NCBI GenBank assembly: GCA_020200195.1
Contig: JAIVJE010000437.1
Location: 1-6,074 of the forward strand
Source of the DNA: Acidobacteriota bacterium
GTDB lineage: Bacteria > Acidobacteriota > Vicinamibacteria > Vicinamibacterales > 2-12-FULL-66-21
Direction: 5' to 3'
DNA length: 6,074 nucleotides
The notes below the pieces were generated by a model that ran no database searches, was not told the origin of the DNA, and worked only from the letters and a program-made list of their open reading frames with translations. Positions 1 through 5,281 of the stretch are shown here, in pieces (within the stretch, counting starts at the first letter, position 1; each line of letters opens with the position of its first letter). The position numbers were made by a program, and so were the translations under genes.

Positions 1-347
1 CCCAGCAATGCGGCGACGAGCTTGGCGCGAAATCTCGAGAACGGAAGCCCACGGCGCCGCTCCACCGCGAGCTTCACGACGTTGCGCGCCAGCACGAACA
101 CCAGCGCCACGAGCATCGTCAGGTCCGCCGCCGACAAGGCGTAGAGCACGACTTCGCTCAGGAAATCCGGGTTCAGCTCGGTCGACCGATCCGCCAGCGT
201 GACCATCGCGACGAGCGCGGCGATCAGGACCAGGATCCCCAACAGGATCAGCCGGGGGTTGTCGCGGAACGGGCGGCGCTCGACCGCGGCAGGCGGCCGG
301 GTCTGAAGCGGCAATCTGGGAGGAGCCGCGTCGCGAACGATCGCCAT
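1..347 (-). CDS. NtrY-like sensor histidine kinase, N-terminal part (cut by window edge)
   Basis: Only the first 115 codons are inside the window; the gene continues past position 1. The ATG at 347-345 follows the DUF4390 stop codon by one base (TGA-T-ATG), so translation is probably coupled; I see no separate Shine-Dalgarno sequence. The visible protein has a basic, proline-rich cytoplasmic head (residues 1-32), a hydrophobic segment at about 33-52 (LILLGILVLIAALVAMVTL), a short loop, a second segment at about 67-88, and then a basic stretch ending RGLPFSRFRAKLVAALL. This last motif and the paired N-terminal helices resemble NtrY-type membrane kinases, which sense envelope or nitrogen/redox signals and phosphorylate an NtrX-type regulator. 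DUF4390 genes commonly sit directly upstream of ntrY-like genes in Proteobacteria, which supports the call. HAMP, PAS and kinase domains would lie outside the window, so the assignment is inference from the N-terminus and context. Confidence 0.7.
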   Translation of the reverse strand, partial: MAIVRDAAPPRLPLQTRPPAAVERRPFRDNPRLILLGILVLIAALVAMVTLADRSTELNPDFLSEVVLYALSAADLTMLVALVFVLARNVVKLAVERRRGLPFSRFRAKLVAALL

Positions 348-348
348 A

Positions 349-894
349 TCAGGGGATGAAGGTGAACTTGGCGAGACCGACGACGTCCGCGTGTTGCCAC
401 GGCCAGACGAACGAGGCGTTGCGGGGCGTCGTGTGCGCGCGGACTCGCAGATAGTACTCGCCGTTGCGCTCGAGGCGATCGCTGCGGAACAGCGGCAGCT
501 TGTCGAAATCGGTCAGCCAGTTGCGCACGACCTCTTCGGACTCAGTCGTCTCCGTTCGATCGATGCGGCCGTCTTCTTTGCGCGTGACGTGATACCGGCG
601 CGTCAGATTGTCGTAGCGGACGCCGGCCGTCACGCTCGCCGCAGCCACCGTGCGGTCGACCCAGAGGGTCGTGCTCCGTTTCAACTCGACCTCATAGACG
701 AACGTGATGGTCAGCCCGGAGTGCACGGCAGTCCGCACGTCCTCGTTGAAGGCGTCCGACAGCCGGAACGTAACGAGCACGTGGCCGTCGCGGGCCAGCG
801 GCGCCACGTGGATCGTCTGCGCGAACGCCGCGTCTGCGGCCAGCAGGAGGAGCAGAACCGCGACGCAGGCGCCCCGACCCTTATTCCTTCGCAT
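349..894 (-). CDS. DUF4390 domain-containing secreted protein
   Basis: A 181-aa protein with a clear signal peptide: a basic start (MRRNKGRG), a leucine-rich core at residues 10-20, and a likely cleavage after DAAFA at about residue 25. The mature part is short, beta-rich and soluble-looking, with repeated Tyr/Val/Arg strands, a RYHVTRKEDGR stretch and a C-terminal WPWQHADVVGLAKFTFIP. Overall length and these features match the DUF4390 family, whose molecular function is unknown. The start ATG at 894-892 lies inside the end of nrdR (14-base overlap) and is preceded by AAGGAT (plus-strand positions 902-907) about 7 bases upstream, so this start is well supported. The gene is followed after one base by an NtrY-like kinase; the same pairing is known in other phyla, so the protein may work in the periplasm or envelope together with that kinase. 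The functional link is inference only. Confidence 0.82.
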   Translation of the reverse strand: MRRNKGRGACVAVLLLLLAADAAFAQTIHVAPLARDGHVLVTFRLSDAFNEDVRTAVHSGLTITFVYEVELKRSTTLWVDRTVAAASVTAGVRYDNLTRRYHVTRKEDGRIDRTETTESEEVVRNWLTDFDKLPLFRSDRLERNGEYYLRVRAHTTPRNASFVWPWQHADVVGLAKFTFIP

Positions 895-1339
895 TCAGCA
901 GATCCTTCAGTTCGGTCATGAACTCGCCGATGTCGCGAAAGTGCCGGTACACGGACGCGAATCGGACGTACGCTACTTTATCGAGTGTGCGCAGCTCATT
1001 CATTACGAATCTGCCGACCTCCTCGGTGCTCATTTCCCGCTCCGGCTTGTCCTGCAGAGCCGATTCCACCCGATCGGCGACCGCCTCGAGCGATGCGACG
1101 CTGACGGGCCGCTTTTCACAGGCTTTCAACAGCCCTGCCAGCAGTTTCTGGCGCTCGAACCGCTCCCGGCTGCCGTCCTTCTTCACCACCATATAGGGAA
1201 TCTCGTCAATTCGTTCGTAACTCGTGAATCGACGCCCGCAGCCCAGGCATTCCCGCCGTCGCCGAATGACCTCGCCTTCCTTGCTTTCGCGCGAGTCCAC
1301 CACCTTGTCGCCCAGGTGCGCGCAGTAGGGACACTTCAT
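881..1339 (-). CDS. nrdR: Transcriptional repressor NrdR
   Basis: A full-length 152-aa NrdR, the zinc-ribbon/ATP-cone repressor that binds NrdR boxes upstream of ribonucleotide reductase genes and senses ATP/dATP levels. The N-terminus carries the four zinc ligands C3, C6, C31 and C34 (MKCPYC and CLGCGRRF). A basic RRRR stretch at 26-29 and FTSYERI lie next to the ribbon. The ATP-cone covers about residues 49-139 (MVVKKDGSRERFERQKLLAGL through YVRFASVYRHFRDIGEF), and all hallmark segments are intact. The ATG at 1339 overlaps the upstream membrane-protein stop as ATGA and has GGAG six bases before it (plus positions 1346-1349). The 3' end overlaps the DUF4390 start by 14 bases. No ribonucleotide reductase gene is in the window and I did not recognise an NrdR box, so its targets lie elsewhere. 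Confidence 0.97.
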   Translation of the reverse strand: MKCPYCAHLGDKVVDSRESKEGEVIRRRRECLGCGRRFTSYERIDEIPYMVVKKDGSRERFERQKLLAGLLKACEKRPVSVASLEAVADRVESALQDKPEREMSTEEVGRFVMNELRTLDKVAYVRFASVYRHFRDIGEFMTELKDLLNAKE

Positions 1340-2202
1340 CGAACGCTCCGATTCAGTTCCGACATCTTGGCGGGCGCTGAATCATCAGGTCTTCGAGTGC
1401 CCTGCTCCGCGAGCTTCTTCGCGCCCGCCAGCGTGAGTCCCTCCCGTGCCATGAAGACGATCCCAAGCAGGGTCACGGGCACGAAGGAGATGGCGTGCAG
1501 GACGATCGCCGCCCCGACGGCTCGATCGTCCGGCGCCGCATAAAACGTCTGGACCGCGAACTGGTATGCGGCGTGAAACCCGCCGATCGCGCCAGGCGTC
1601 GGGACCGCGACGCCAACGACCAGCAGCGTCATCACGAGGAACGATCCCGGAAACGGCAACGTAATATGAAATGCCCGCGACGTCGCCCAGACCCCCGCGG
1701 CGATGCACAGCCATAACGGCAGCGACAGCGCCAGCGACACCAGGAGCCGGCGCGGTTGTCGCATCACCGCCAGGCCCTCGGCGAATGTTTCCACGAAGCG
1801 CGCGATGGCGCGCGCGAGGGCGCCCGGCAGCACCCGCTCGACACGCAGCGCGACGCGACCCACGCGCTCGGGATGCCCCGCTAGCGCGAAGAAGAGGCCG
1901 AGCCCGGCTGCCGCAACTGCCGCCGCGAACGCACCTCCCAGCTTGACGCGCGCGAATTGCGTGGGATTGGCCGCGACCGTTGCCGGCTCGATCGTCAGGA
2001 CGAACACCGCGAACAGCGCCAGCACGGTCACGAGGTCGAGCAGACGCTCCAGGATCACGGTGGCGAACGTGGCCGTAGCCGGAAGCCCTTCCCGGCGCGC
2101 CAGCAGGTATGGCCGGATGACTTCGCCTGCACGCGCCGGCAGGAGAAAGCTCGCGGCGAAACCGATGACCGTCATCCGGAAGGCGATGCCGAACCGCGTC
2201 AT
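1336..2202 (-). CDS. Flippase-like / lysylphosphatidylglycerol synthase TM family protein (5' end damaged)
   Basis: The open frame from the first ATG gives 288 aa with several membrane helices (about 10-21, 44-70, 90-108, 152-172, 186-206, 230-252). Conserved family blocks are LLPARAGEVIRPYLLARREG (20-39), TVILERLLD (48-56) and VPTPGAIGGFHAAYQ (200-214). These match the LPG_synthase_TM / UPF0104 family of polytopic proteins linked to lipid or polyprenol transport across the inner membrane; the substrate cannot be told. Homologous sequence continues in frame upstream of this ATG (LTYLLRALRWQYLLAPIG), but an in-frame TGA at 2262-2260 blocks it and no standard start codon lies between. The ATG at 2202 has no Shine-Dalgarno sequence and would remove the first conserved helices, which full members of about 320-350 aa have. 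So the coordinates are a minimum; the gene is either broken, mis-assembled or oddly started. The stop codon overlaps nrdR by ATGA. Confidence 0.75.
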   Translation of the reverse strand: MTRFGIAFRMTVIGFAASFLLPARAGEVIRPYLLARREGLPATATFATVILERLLDLVTVLALFAVFVLTIEPATVAANPTQFARVKLGGAFAAAVAAAGLGLFFALAGHPERVGRVALRVERVLPGALARAIARFVETFAEGLAVMRQPRRLLVSLALSLPLWLCIAAGVWATSRAFHITLPFPGSFLVMTLLVVGVAVPTPGAIGGFHAAYQFAVQTFYAAPDDRAVGAAIVLHAISFVPVTLLGIVFMAREGLTLAGAKKLAEQGTRRPDDSAPAKMSELNRSVR

Positions 2203-2299
2203 GCCGATCGGAGCCAGCAGGTACTGCCAGCGGAGCGCCCGCAGCAGATATGTCAGGCCTCAGCAAAAAGATGAGAATCGTGCGAGCTCGTGACGGCAT
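2203..2299 (-). pseudogene. Out-of-frame N-terminal remnant of the flippase-like gene
   Basis: From an ATG at 2299 a different frame reads MPSRARTILIFLL, a plausible start for a membrane protein of this family (basic residues followed by a hydrophobic run). It then leaves the expected sequence (RPDISAAGAP). The true continuation, LTYLLRALRWQYLLAPIG, lies in the frame of the downstream body at about 2256-2203, just after an in-frame TGA at 2262-2260. The two frames differ by one base. Joining them still leaves the protein short by roughly 40 residues compared with my memory of the family, so an internal deletion that also shifted the frame fits better than a single-base error. Whether this is a real mutation or an assembly error cannot be decided here. 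Confidence 0.5.
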
Positions 2300-2426
2300 G
2301 CGTCGGATCGTCGGGATGTAGAATCCGGGGTGTACCGGGCAGGGAGCCGCCGGCCGCGGCCGGCTGTCGCCGGACCCCGGCGGCCAGACTCCCGGCGGAC
2401 TCTACTACAACGAACGCTCCAAATCT
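2300..2426. other. Divergent intergenic region between the minus-strand cluster and the DUF4097 gene
   Basis: This 127-base stretch should hold the promoters of both the leftward cluster and the rightward DUF4097 gene. I see a TAGAAT at 2319-2324 that could serve as a plus-strand -10, but no well-spaced -35 (the best TGAC is 23 bases upstream), so I do not call a promoter. A strong GC palindrome lies at 2349-2364. The frame of the DUF4097 gene stays open upstream of its ATG to a TAG at about 2318, but without a usable start codon. Confidence 0.5.
2349..2364. repeat. 16-base perfect GC palindrome
   Basis: GCCGGCCGCGGCCGGC equals its own reverse complement. It sits in the divergent intergenic region about 50 bases left of the nearest codon of one gene and 62 bases before the ATG of the other. 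It could be a dyad operator or simply a chance feature in very GC-rich DNA; no U-tract follows on either strand, so it is not a typical terminator. Confidence 0.4.
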
Positions 2427-3539
2427 ATGGGAAAACGTGAGTTACTGCTGATCGTCGCCTTCGTGATCGCGGGTGTGGTCGTGTACCAGGCGACCGCCCC
2501 GCCGCCCACCCCCGGTCAGCAGAAGTTCTCATTCTCTCGAATCCTCGACGGGATCAAGCGGGAAGTGCGCGGACACCGCGCGCGTGCGGAAGTCACCAGT
2601 ACGACGAGCTACCCGGCTGAGTCGGGGGTCACCGAGGTTCGCATAGCCGGCGGATTCGGCGAGCTCATCGTTACTGGTGAAGCCCGAAAGGATCTGGAAG
2701 CGGCGTTCCGCGTCAGCTCGAACGGGTTCGACGAAGCCGAGGCGCGCAAACTCGCCACGGAGTCGCAGCTCAAGGTCGAAACGGCCGGCAGCATGATCAA
2801 CGTACGCGCGAACTACCCCGAAGCCGGAACGCAGCGCGGCTATCTAACTCTGAAGGTGCCGGCAGGTCTGCGCGTGCGAGTCGAGCCCGGCACCACCCGG
2901 CTGACCATCACCGACGTTGCCGGCGCCGAACTCATCGGGGCGCGCGGCGAGACCACGATCAAACGCATCGCCGGACGCGTGGCGGCTACTCAACGCGGTG
3001 GACGGATTGCCATCGAGGACGCCGGCTCGCTCAAGCTCACCGGGCGTGGCAGCGATGCCGTCGTGACGCGAGTCACGGGGGAGTCGACGTTCGAGCTGCA
3101 GGCCGGCGAGCTCACTGGCCGGGAGCTTCGCGGACAGATCACCGTCGACGGGCGGAGCGCTGAAGTCACGCTGCAGGACATGAAGGAAACGGCCGGCCCC
3201 GTACGCATGAACGTCGAAGGCGGACGTGTTTCGCTGACCGGACTGAAAGCGGACGCCCGCATCGATGCCCGCAATACTGAAGTCGAAGTCAGCATGACGG
3301 ATGCCGCGCCGTTGGCGATTTACAACGAAGGCGACGAGCGGATCGAGCTGACGCCGCCGGCGGGCGGATACCAGCTCGATGCGGTCGCCACAGACGGCCG
3401 GCTCACGCTCCCCGACGGATTGTTGCAGGTCACGGACAGCGGCACCGAACGGCGCGCCGCCGGCGCCGTCAAGGGCGGCGGTCCGACGATCACGCTGCGC
3501 TCCACGCACGGAAGTATCACCGTTACGGCACGCCCCTGA
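2427..3539 (+). CDS. DUF4097 family beta-strand repeat protein, membrane-anchored
   Basis: A 370-aa protein. Residues 1-5 are charged (MGKRE), followed by one hydrophobic helix at about 6-22 (LLLIVAFVIAGVVVYQA), which is a signal anchor or uncleaved signal peptide. A proline-rich linker and a basic segment (ILDGIKREVRGHRARAE) follow. From about residue 68 to the end the sequence is a run of short beta strands separated by Gly/Asp turns (for example VRIAGGFGELIVTGEA, LRVRVEPGTTRLTITDV, GRVAATQRGGRIAIEDAG, EVTLQDMKETAGPVRMNVEGG), ending TITLRSTHGSITVTARP. This is the pattern of DUF4097/DUF2807-type right-handed beta-solenoid domains, whose biochemical role is unknown. The body therefore probably faces the periplasm or outside. 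No clear Shine-Dalgarno sequence precedes the ATG; it is chosen because it sits directly before the anchor helix and no upstream in-frame start exists. purC follows after 52 bases with its own promoter. Confidence 0.8.
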   Translation: MGKRELLLIVAFVIAGVVVYQATAPPPTPGQQKFSFSRILDGIKREVRGHRARAEVTSTTSYPAESGVTEVRIAGGFGELIVTGEARKDLEAAFRVSSNGFDEAEARKLATESQLKVETAGSMINVRANYPEAGTQRGYLTLKVPAGLRVRVEPGTTRLTITDVAGAELIGARGETTIKRIAGRVAATQRGGRIAIEDAGSLKLTGRGSDAVVTRVTGESTFELQAGELTGRELRGQITVDGRSAEVTLQDMKETAGPVRMNVEGGRVSLTGLKADARIDARNTEVEVSMTDAAPLAIYNEGDERIELTPPAGGYQLDAVATDGRLTLPDGLLQVTDSGTERRAAGAVKGGGPTITLRSTHGSITVTARP

Positions 3540-3540
3540 T

Positions 3541-3569
3541 TTGACTCGCCTCGCGCCCGACGCTAAGCT
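3541..3569 (+). promoter_or_regulatory. Probable sigma70-type promoter of purC
   Basis: TTGACT (3541-3546, five of six matches to the -35 consensus) is followed by a 17-base spacer and TAAGCT (3564-3569, three of six matches to TATAAT). It begins one base after the DUF4097 stop codon. Transcription would start near 3576, giving a very short leader of about 16 bases before the purC GTG, with the Shine-Dalgarno GAGAGG (3580-3585) almost at the 5' end. Confidence 0.5.
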
Positions 3570-3591
3570 TCGGTGCTTCGAGAGGCCACCC

Positions 3592-4503
3592 GTGTTCTCA
3601 ACTGCTCCTCTGCTCACGACTGCGCTCGAAGGTCTGACGTTGCATCGCCGCGGCAAGGTGCGCGATGTCTACGAGGTCGGAGACGATCTTCTGATCGTCG
3701 CGACGGACCGCATTTCCGCCTTCGATTACGTGCTCGGCTCGGGCATCCCCGACAAGGGGAAGGTGCTGACGCAACTCTCTGCCTTCTGGTTCGATCGGAT
3801 GGGTGATCTCGTACCACACCATCTCATCACCGGTGACCCGAATCAGTATCCCGAGTCGGCCCGCGTCTATGCCGAGGTGCTTCAGGGGCGATCGATGCTG
3901 GTGCGGCGCACCGATCCAGTGCCAATCGAATGTGTCGCGCGCGGGTATCTCTCGGGATCGGGCTGGAAGGAATACCAGCAGACCGGCAATGTGTGCGGGC
4001 TACGGCTGCCACGTGGTCTGCGTGAATCGGATCGTCTGCCGGAGCCGATCTTCACGCCGGCGACGAAAGCGGAGAGTGGCCACGACGTCAACATCAGTGA
4101 GTCGGAAGCGGCCGATCTCGTGGGGCCGGACCTCGTGGCGCGACTCAAGACACTGACGCTCGAAATCTACCGGCGCGGCGCCACCCATGCCGAGTCGAAG
4201 GGCATCATCGTCGCCGACACCAAGTTCGAGTTCGGGCTGGTCGGTGCACGCACCCCCGCGGTGGATGTGGTCCTGATAGACGAGGTTCTCACGCCGGATT
4301 CATCTCGATTCTGGCCCCGCGCGGCTTACGAGCCGGGCCATGGACAGCCGAGCTTCGATAAGCAGTTCGTGCGCGACTATCTGGAAGACATCCGCTGGAA
4401 CAAACAGCCGCCGGTGCCCTCGCTGCCGGACGAAGTCGTCCAGCGTACCCGCGAGAAGTACGTCGAAGCTTTCCGGCTGCTCACAGGTCGCGAGCTCGAG
4501 TAG
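3592..4503 (+). CDS. purC: Phosphoribosylaminoimidazole-succinocarboxamide synthase (SAICAR synthase)
   Basis: PurC joins aspartate to CAIR using ATP to give SAICAR in de novo purine synthesis, in the cytoplasm. The 303-aa product is of the longer (about 300-aa) bacterial/yeast-like type. Visible motifs are the nucleotide-binding start GKVRDVYE (residues 21-28) with DRISAFDYVL (39-48), signature 1 PIECVARGYLSGSGWKEY (111-128), TKAESGHDVNIS (158-169), signature 2 IVADTKFEFG (206-215), LIDEVLTPDSSRFW (228-241) and FDKQFVRDYL (255-264); nothing essential is missing. I chose the GTG at 3592 because GAGAGG lies six bases before it and the family's N-terminus begins close to it; the frame is open further upstream to 3379 but that part overlaps the DUF4097 gene and has no purC similarity. 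It appears transcribed from its own promoter and is followed after 4 bases by a small Fis-type gene. Confidence 0.96.
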   Translation: MFSTAPLLTTALEGLTLHRRGKVRDVYEVGDDLLIVATDRISAFDYVLGSGIPDKGKVLTQLSAFWFDRMGDLVPHHLITGDPNQYPESARVYAEVLQGRSMLVRRTDPVPIECVARGYLSGSGWKEYQQTGNVCGLRLPRGLRESDRLPEPIFTPATKAESGHDVNISESEAADLVGPDLVARLKTLTLEIYRRGATHAESKGIIVADTKFEFGLVGARTPAVDVVLIDEVLTPDSSRFWPRAAYEPGHGQPSFDKQFVRDYLEDIRWNKQPPVPSLPDEVVQRTREKYVEAFRLLTGRELE

Positions 4504-4507
4504 CGCA

Positions 4508-4714
4508 GTGCGCGATCAACTCGAGAGGCTGATCCAGGAGATGCTCGACCGCGGCGTCCATTACGAGGACGCCCGGCGTGAGTTCGAAAGGATCTTCATC
4601 ACGCGCGCGCTGCAGCGCTCGAAGGGCAGCGTCCACGACGCAGCTGAGCTGCTGGGTCTGCACCGGAACACCGTGGCACGCAAGATGGCCGAGTATCGGA
4701 TCAGGCGAGCATGA
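4508..4714 (+). CDS. Small Fis-type helix-turn-helix DNA-binding protein
   Basis: A 68-aa protein from a GTG four bases after the purC stop. It reads as a helical head (RDQLERLIQEMLDRGVHYED, residues 2-21), then REFERIFITRALQRSKGSVHDAAELLGLHRNTVARKMAEYRI. The second half is a canonical HTH_8 (Fis/NtrC C-terminal) domain: ITRAL, GSVHDAAELLGLHRNTV as the helix-turn-helix, and KMAEY closing it. There is no AAA+ or receiver domain, so it is a stand-alone DNA-binding unit, not an NtrC-like activator. The Shine-Dalgarno sequence is weak and translation is probably coupled to purC. An ATG at 4541 is the alternative start (57 aa), but GGAG directly touches it, which is too close, and it would remove half of the first helix. 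Its binding targets are unknown; similarity to E. coli Fis is in fold only and I do not assign the symbol fis. Confidence 0.82.
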   Translation: MRDQLERLIQEMLDRGVHYEDARREFERIFITRALQRSKGSVHDAAELLGLHRNTVARKMAEYRIRRA

Positions 4715-4734
4715 GTGGTGCACGTGTGCCACTC
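4713..4734 (+). terminator. Possible hairpin terminator after the Fis-type gene
   Basis: An imperfect inverted repeat GAGTGGTGCAC / GTGTGCCACTC starts inside the TGA stop codon. Six outer pairs are perfect and the two inner mismatches form G-U pairs in RNA. No run of U follows, so it is not a classical rho-independent terminator; it may act as a 3'-end stabiliser or as an attenuator separating purC transcription from the groES promoter. Confidence 0.3.
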
Positions 4735-4739
4735 CCGAT

Positions 4740-4766
4740 CTAGCAGTCTCCCCCTTCGACTGCTTG
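4740..4766 (+). promoter_or_regulatory. CIRCE-like inverted repeat 1 (upstream, degenerate)
   Basis: CTAGCAGTC, a 9-base spacer, then GACTGCTTG. The inner seven bases of each arm (AGCAGTC/GACTGCT) are perfectly complementary. Arm and spacer lengths are those of the HrcA operator CIRCE (TTAGCACTC-N9-GAGTGCTAA), though the outer bases are degraded. The right arm runs into the -35 box of the groES promoter (4764-4769). Confidence 0.55.
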
Positions 4767-4793
4767 ACACCACCGGCCCCCCTCCCATAGACT
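4764..4793 (+). promoter_or_regulatory. Sigma70-type promoter of groES-groEL
   Basis: A perfect -35 TTGACA (4764-4769), an 18-base spacer, and TAGACT (4788-4793) as -10 (four of six matches). Transcription is expected to start near 4800, giving a leader of about 118 bases before groES. The -10 abuts the downstream CIRCE and the -35 overlaps the upstream CIRCE-like repeat, which is the geometry of repression by promoter occlusion. Confidence 0.75.
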
Positions 4794-4819
4794 TAGCAGT
4801 CGGCTGGGGTGATTGCTAA
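4793..4819 (+). promoter_or_regulatory. CIRCE operator (HrcA binding site) of the groESL operon
   Basis: TTAGCAGTC, a 9-base spacer, then GATTGCTAA: 16 of 18 arm positions match the classical CIRCE TTAGCACTC-N9-GAGTGCTAA. The two departures fall at the symmetric positions 4799 (G for C) and 4813 (T for G). It covers the end of the -10 and the expected start of transcription, as is usual for HrcA-repressed groE operons. The hrcA gene itself is not in this window. Confidence 0.85.
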
Positions 4820-4917
4820 CGCTCAGTGCCCAATACGGCCGATCTGGCTTCATTTACGCCGATTTTTGGTTCAGCCACCCGTAACAACGTTGTCTATTTT
4901 CTGGGAGTGAAGACCGT

Positions 4918-5229
4918 ATGGCAGCTACACAAACCGCAGTGAAAATCCGCCCTCTGCACGACCGCGTCATCGTCCAGCGCCTCGACGAAGGGGAGCAGAA
5001 GGTCGGCGGGATCATCATCCCGGACACCGCCAAGGAAAAGCCGCAGCAGGGCAAAGTGATTGCCGTCGGCAAGGGGAAGGTCGAGAAGGACGGCAAGGTG
5101 ACCCCGCTCGACGTCAAGGAAGGCGACACGATCCTGTTCGGCAAGTACTCCGGCCAGGAGATCAAGATGGACGGTGAGGAATACCTGATCATGCGCGAAG
5201 AGGAAATCCTCGGCGTCGTCGCCAAGTAG
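4918..5229 (+). CDS. groES: Co-chaperonin GroES
   Basis: GroES forms the heptameric lid that caps GroEL and allows protein folding in the closed cavity. The 103-aa product has the usual layout: beta-barrel start IRPLHDRVIVQRLDE (residues 10-24), mobile loop around 24-38 with the GroEL-binding GGIIIPD (30-36), EKPQQGKVIAVGKGK (40-54), the roof region, and VKEGDTILFGKYSGQEIKMDGEEYLIMREEEILGVV (66-101). It has a slightly longer N-terminal tail (MAATQTAVK) than the typical 95-97 aa protein. The ATG has GGAG at 4904-4907, ten bases upstream. It is the first gene of the groESL operon, transcribed from the TTGACA/TAGACT promoter and probably repressed by HrcA through CIRCE, so heat-inducible. groEL follows after 52 bases. 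Confidence 0.98.
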   Translation: MAATQTAVKIRPLHDRVIVQRLDEGEQKVGGIIIPDTAKEKPQQGKVIAVGKGKVEKDGKVTPLDVKEGDTILFGKYSGQEIKMDGEEYLIMREEEILGVVAK

Positions 5230-5242
5230 GTTTACCGGTAGA

Positions 5243-5260
5243 GTTCGGCTTCAGCCGGAC
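5243..5260. repeat. Short imperfect palindrome (REP-like hairpin) between groES and groEL
   Basis: GTTCGGC-TTCA-GCCGGAC forms a 7-pair stem (one G-U) with a 4-base loop, 13 bases after the groES stop. No T-run follows, and groEL must be read through, so it is not a full terminator. Similar stems of the GGCTTCAGCC type are, from memory, spread through Vicinamibacteria-like genomes, so this may be a copy of a dispersed element or an mRNA processing/stability hairpin. Confidence 0.45.
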
Positions 5261-5281
5261 ATCAAAGACGGAGCTCAAGAC

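Noticed and set aside
704..1543. Plus-strand open frame of 279 aa over nrdR and its neighbours
   Set aside because: It lies opposite the well-supported nrdR and DUF4390 frames and has a low-information, Ser/Arg/Ala-rich translation.
1385..2299. 304-aa minus-strand frame starting at the ATG at 2299
   Set aside because: Only its first 13 or so residues look real; the rest is Arg/Ala/Gly-rich out-of-frame reading of the flippase-like gene, whose true frame has all the conserved motifs.
2319..2324. TAGAAT as -10 of a DUF4097 promoter
   Set aside because: No -35 at acceptable spacing; the nearest TGAC lies 23 bases upstream.
3379..3591. Upstream extension of the purC frame
   Set aside because: It overlaps the DUF4097 coding sequence and has no purC similarity; the GTG at 3592 has a good Shine-Dalgarno sequence.
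4340..4507. Upstream extension of the Fis-type HTH frame into purC
   Set aside because: The extension is out-of-frame purC sequence (Ser/Arg-rich); the HTH protein fits a GTG start at 4508.
4884..4893. ACAACGTTGT palindrome in the groES leader
   Set aside because: Only 10 bases long, with no known operator resemblance and no second copy; likely chance.
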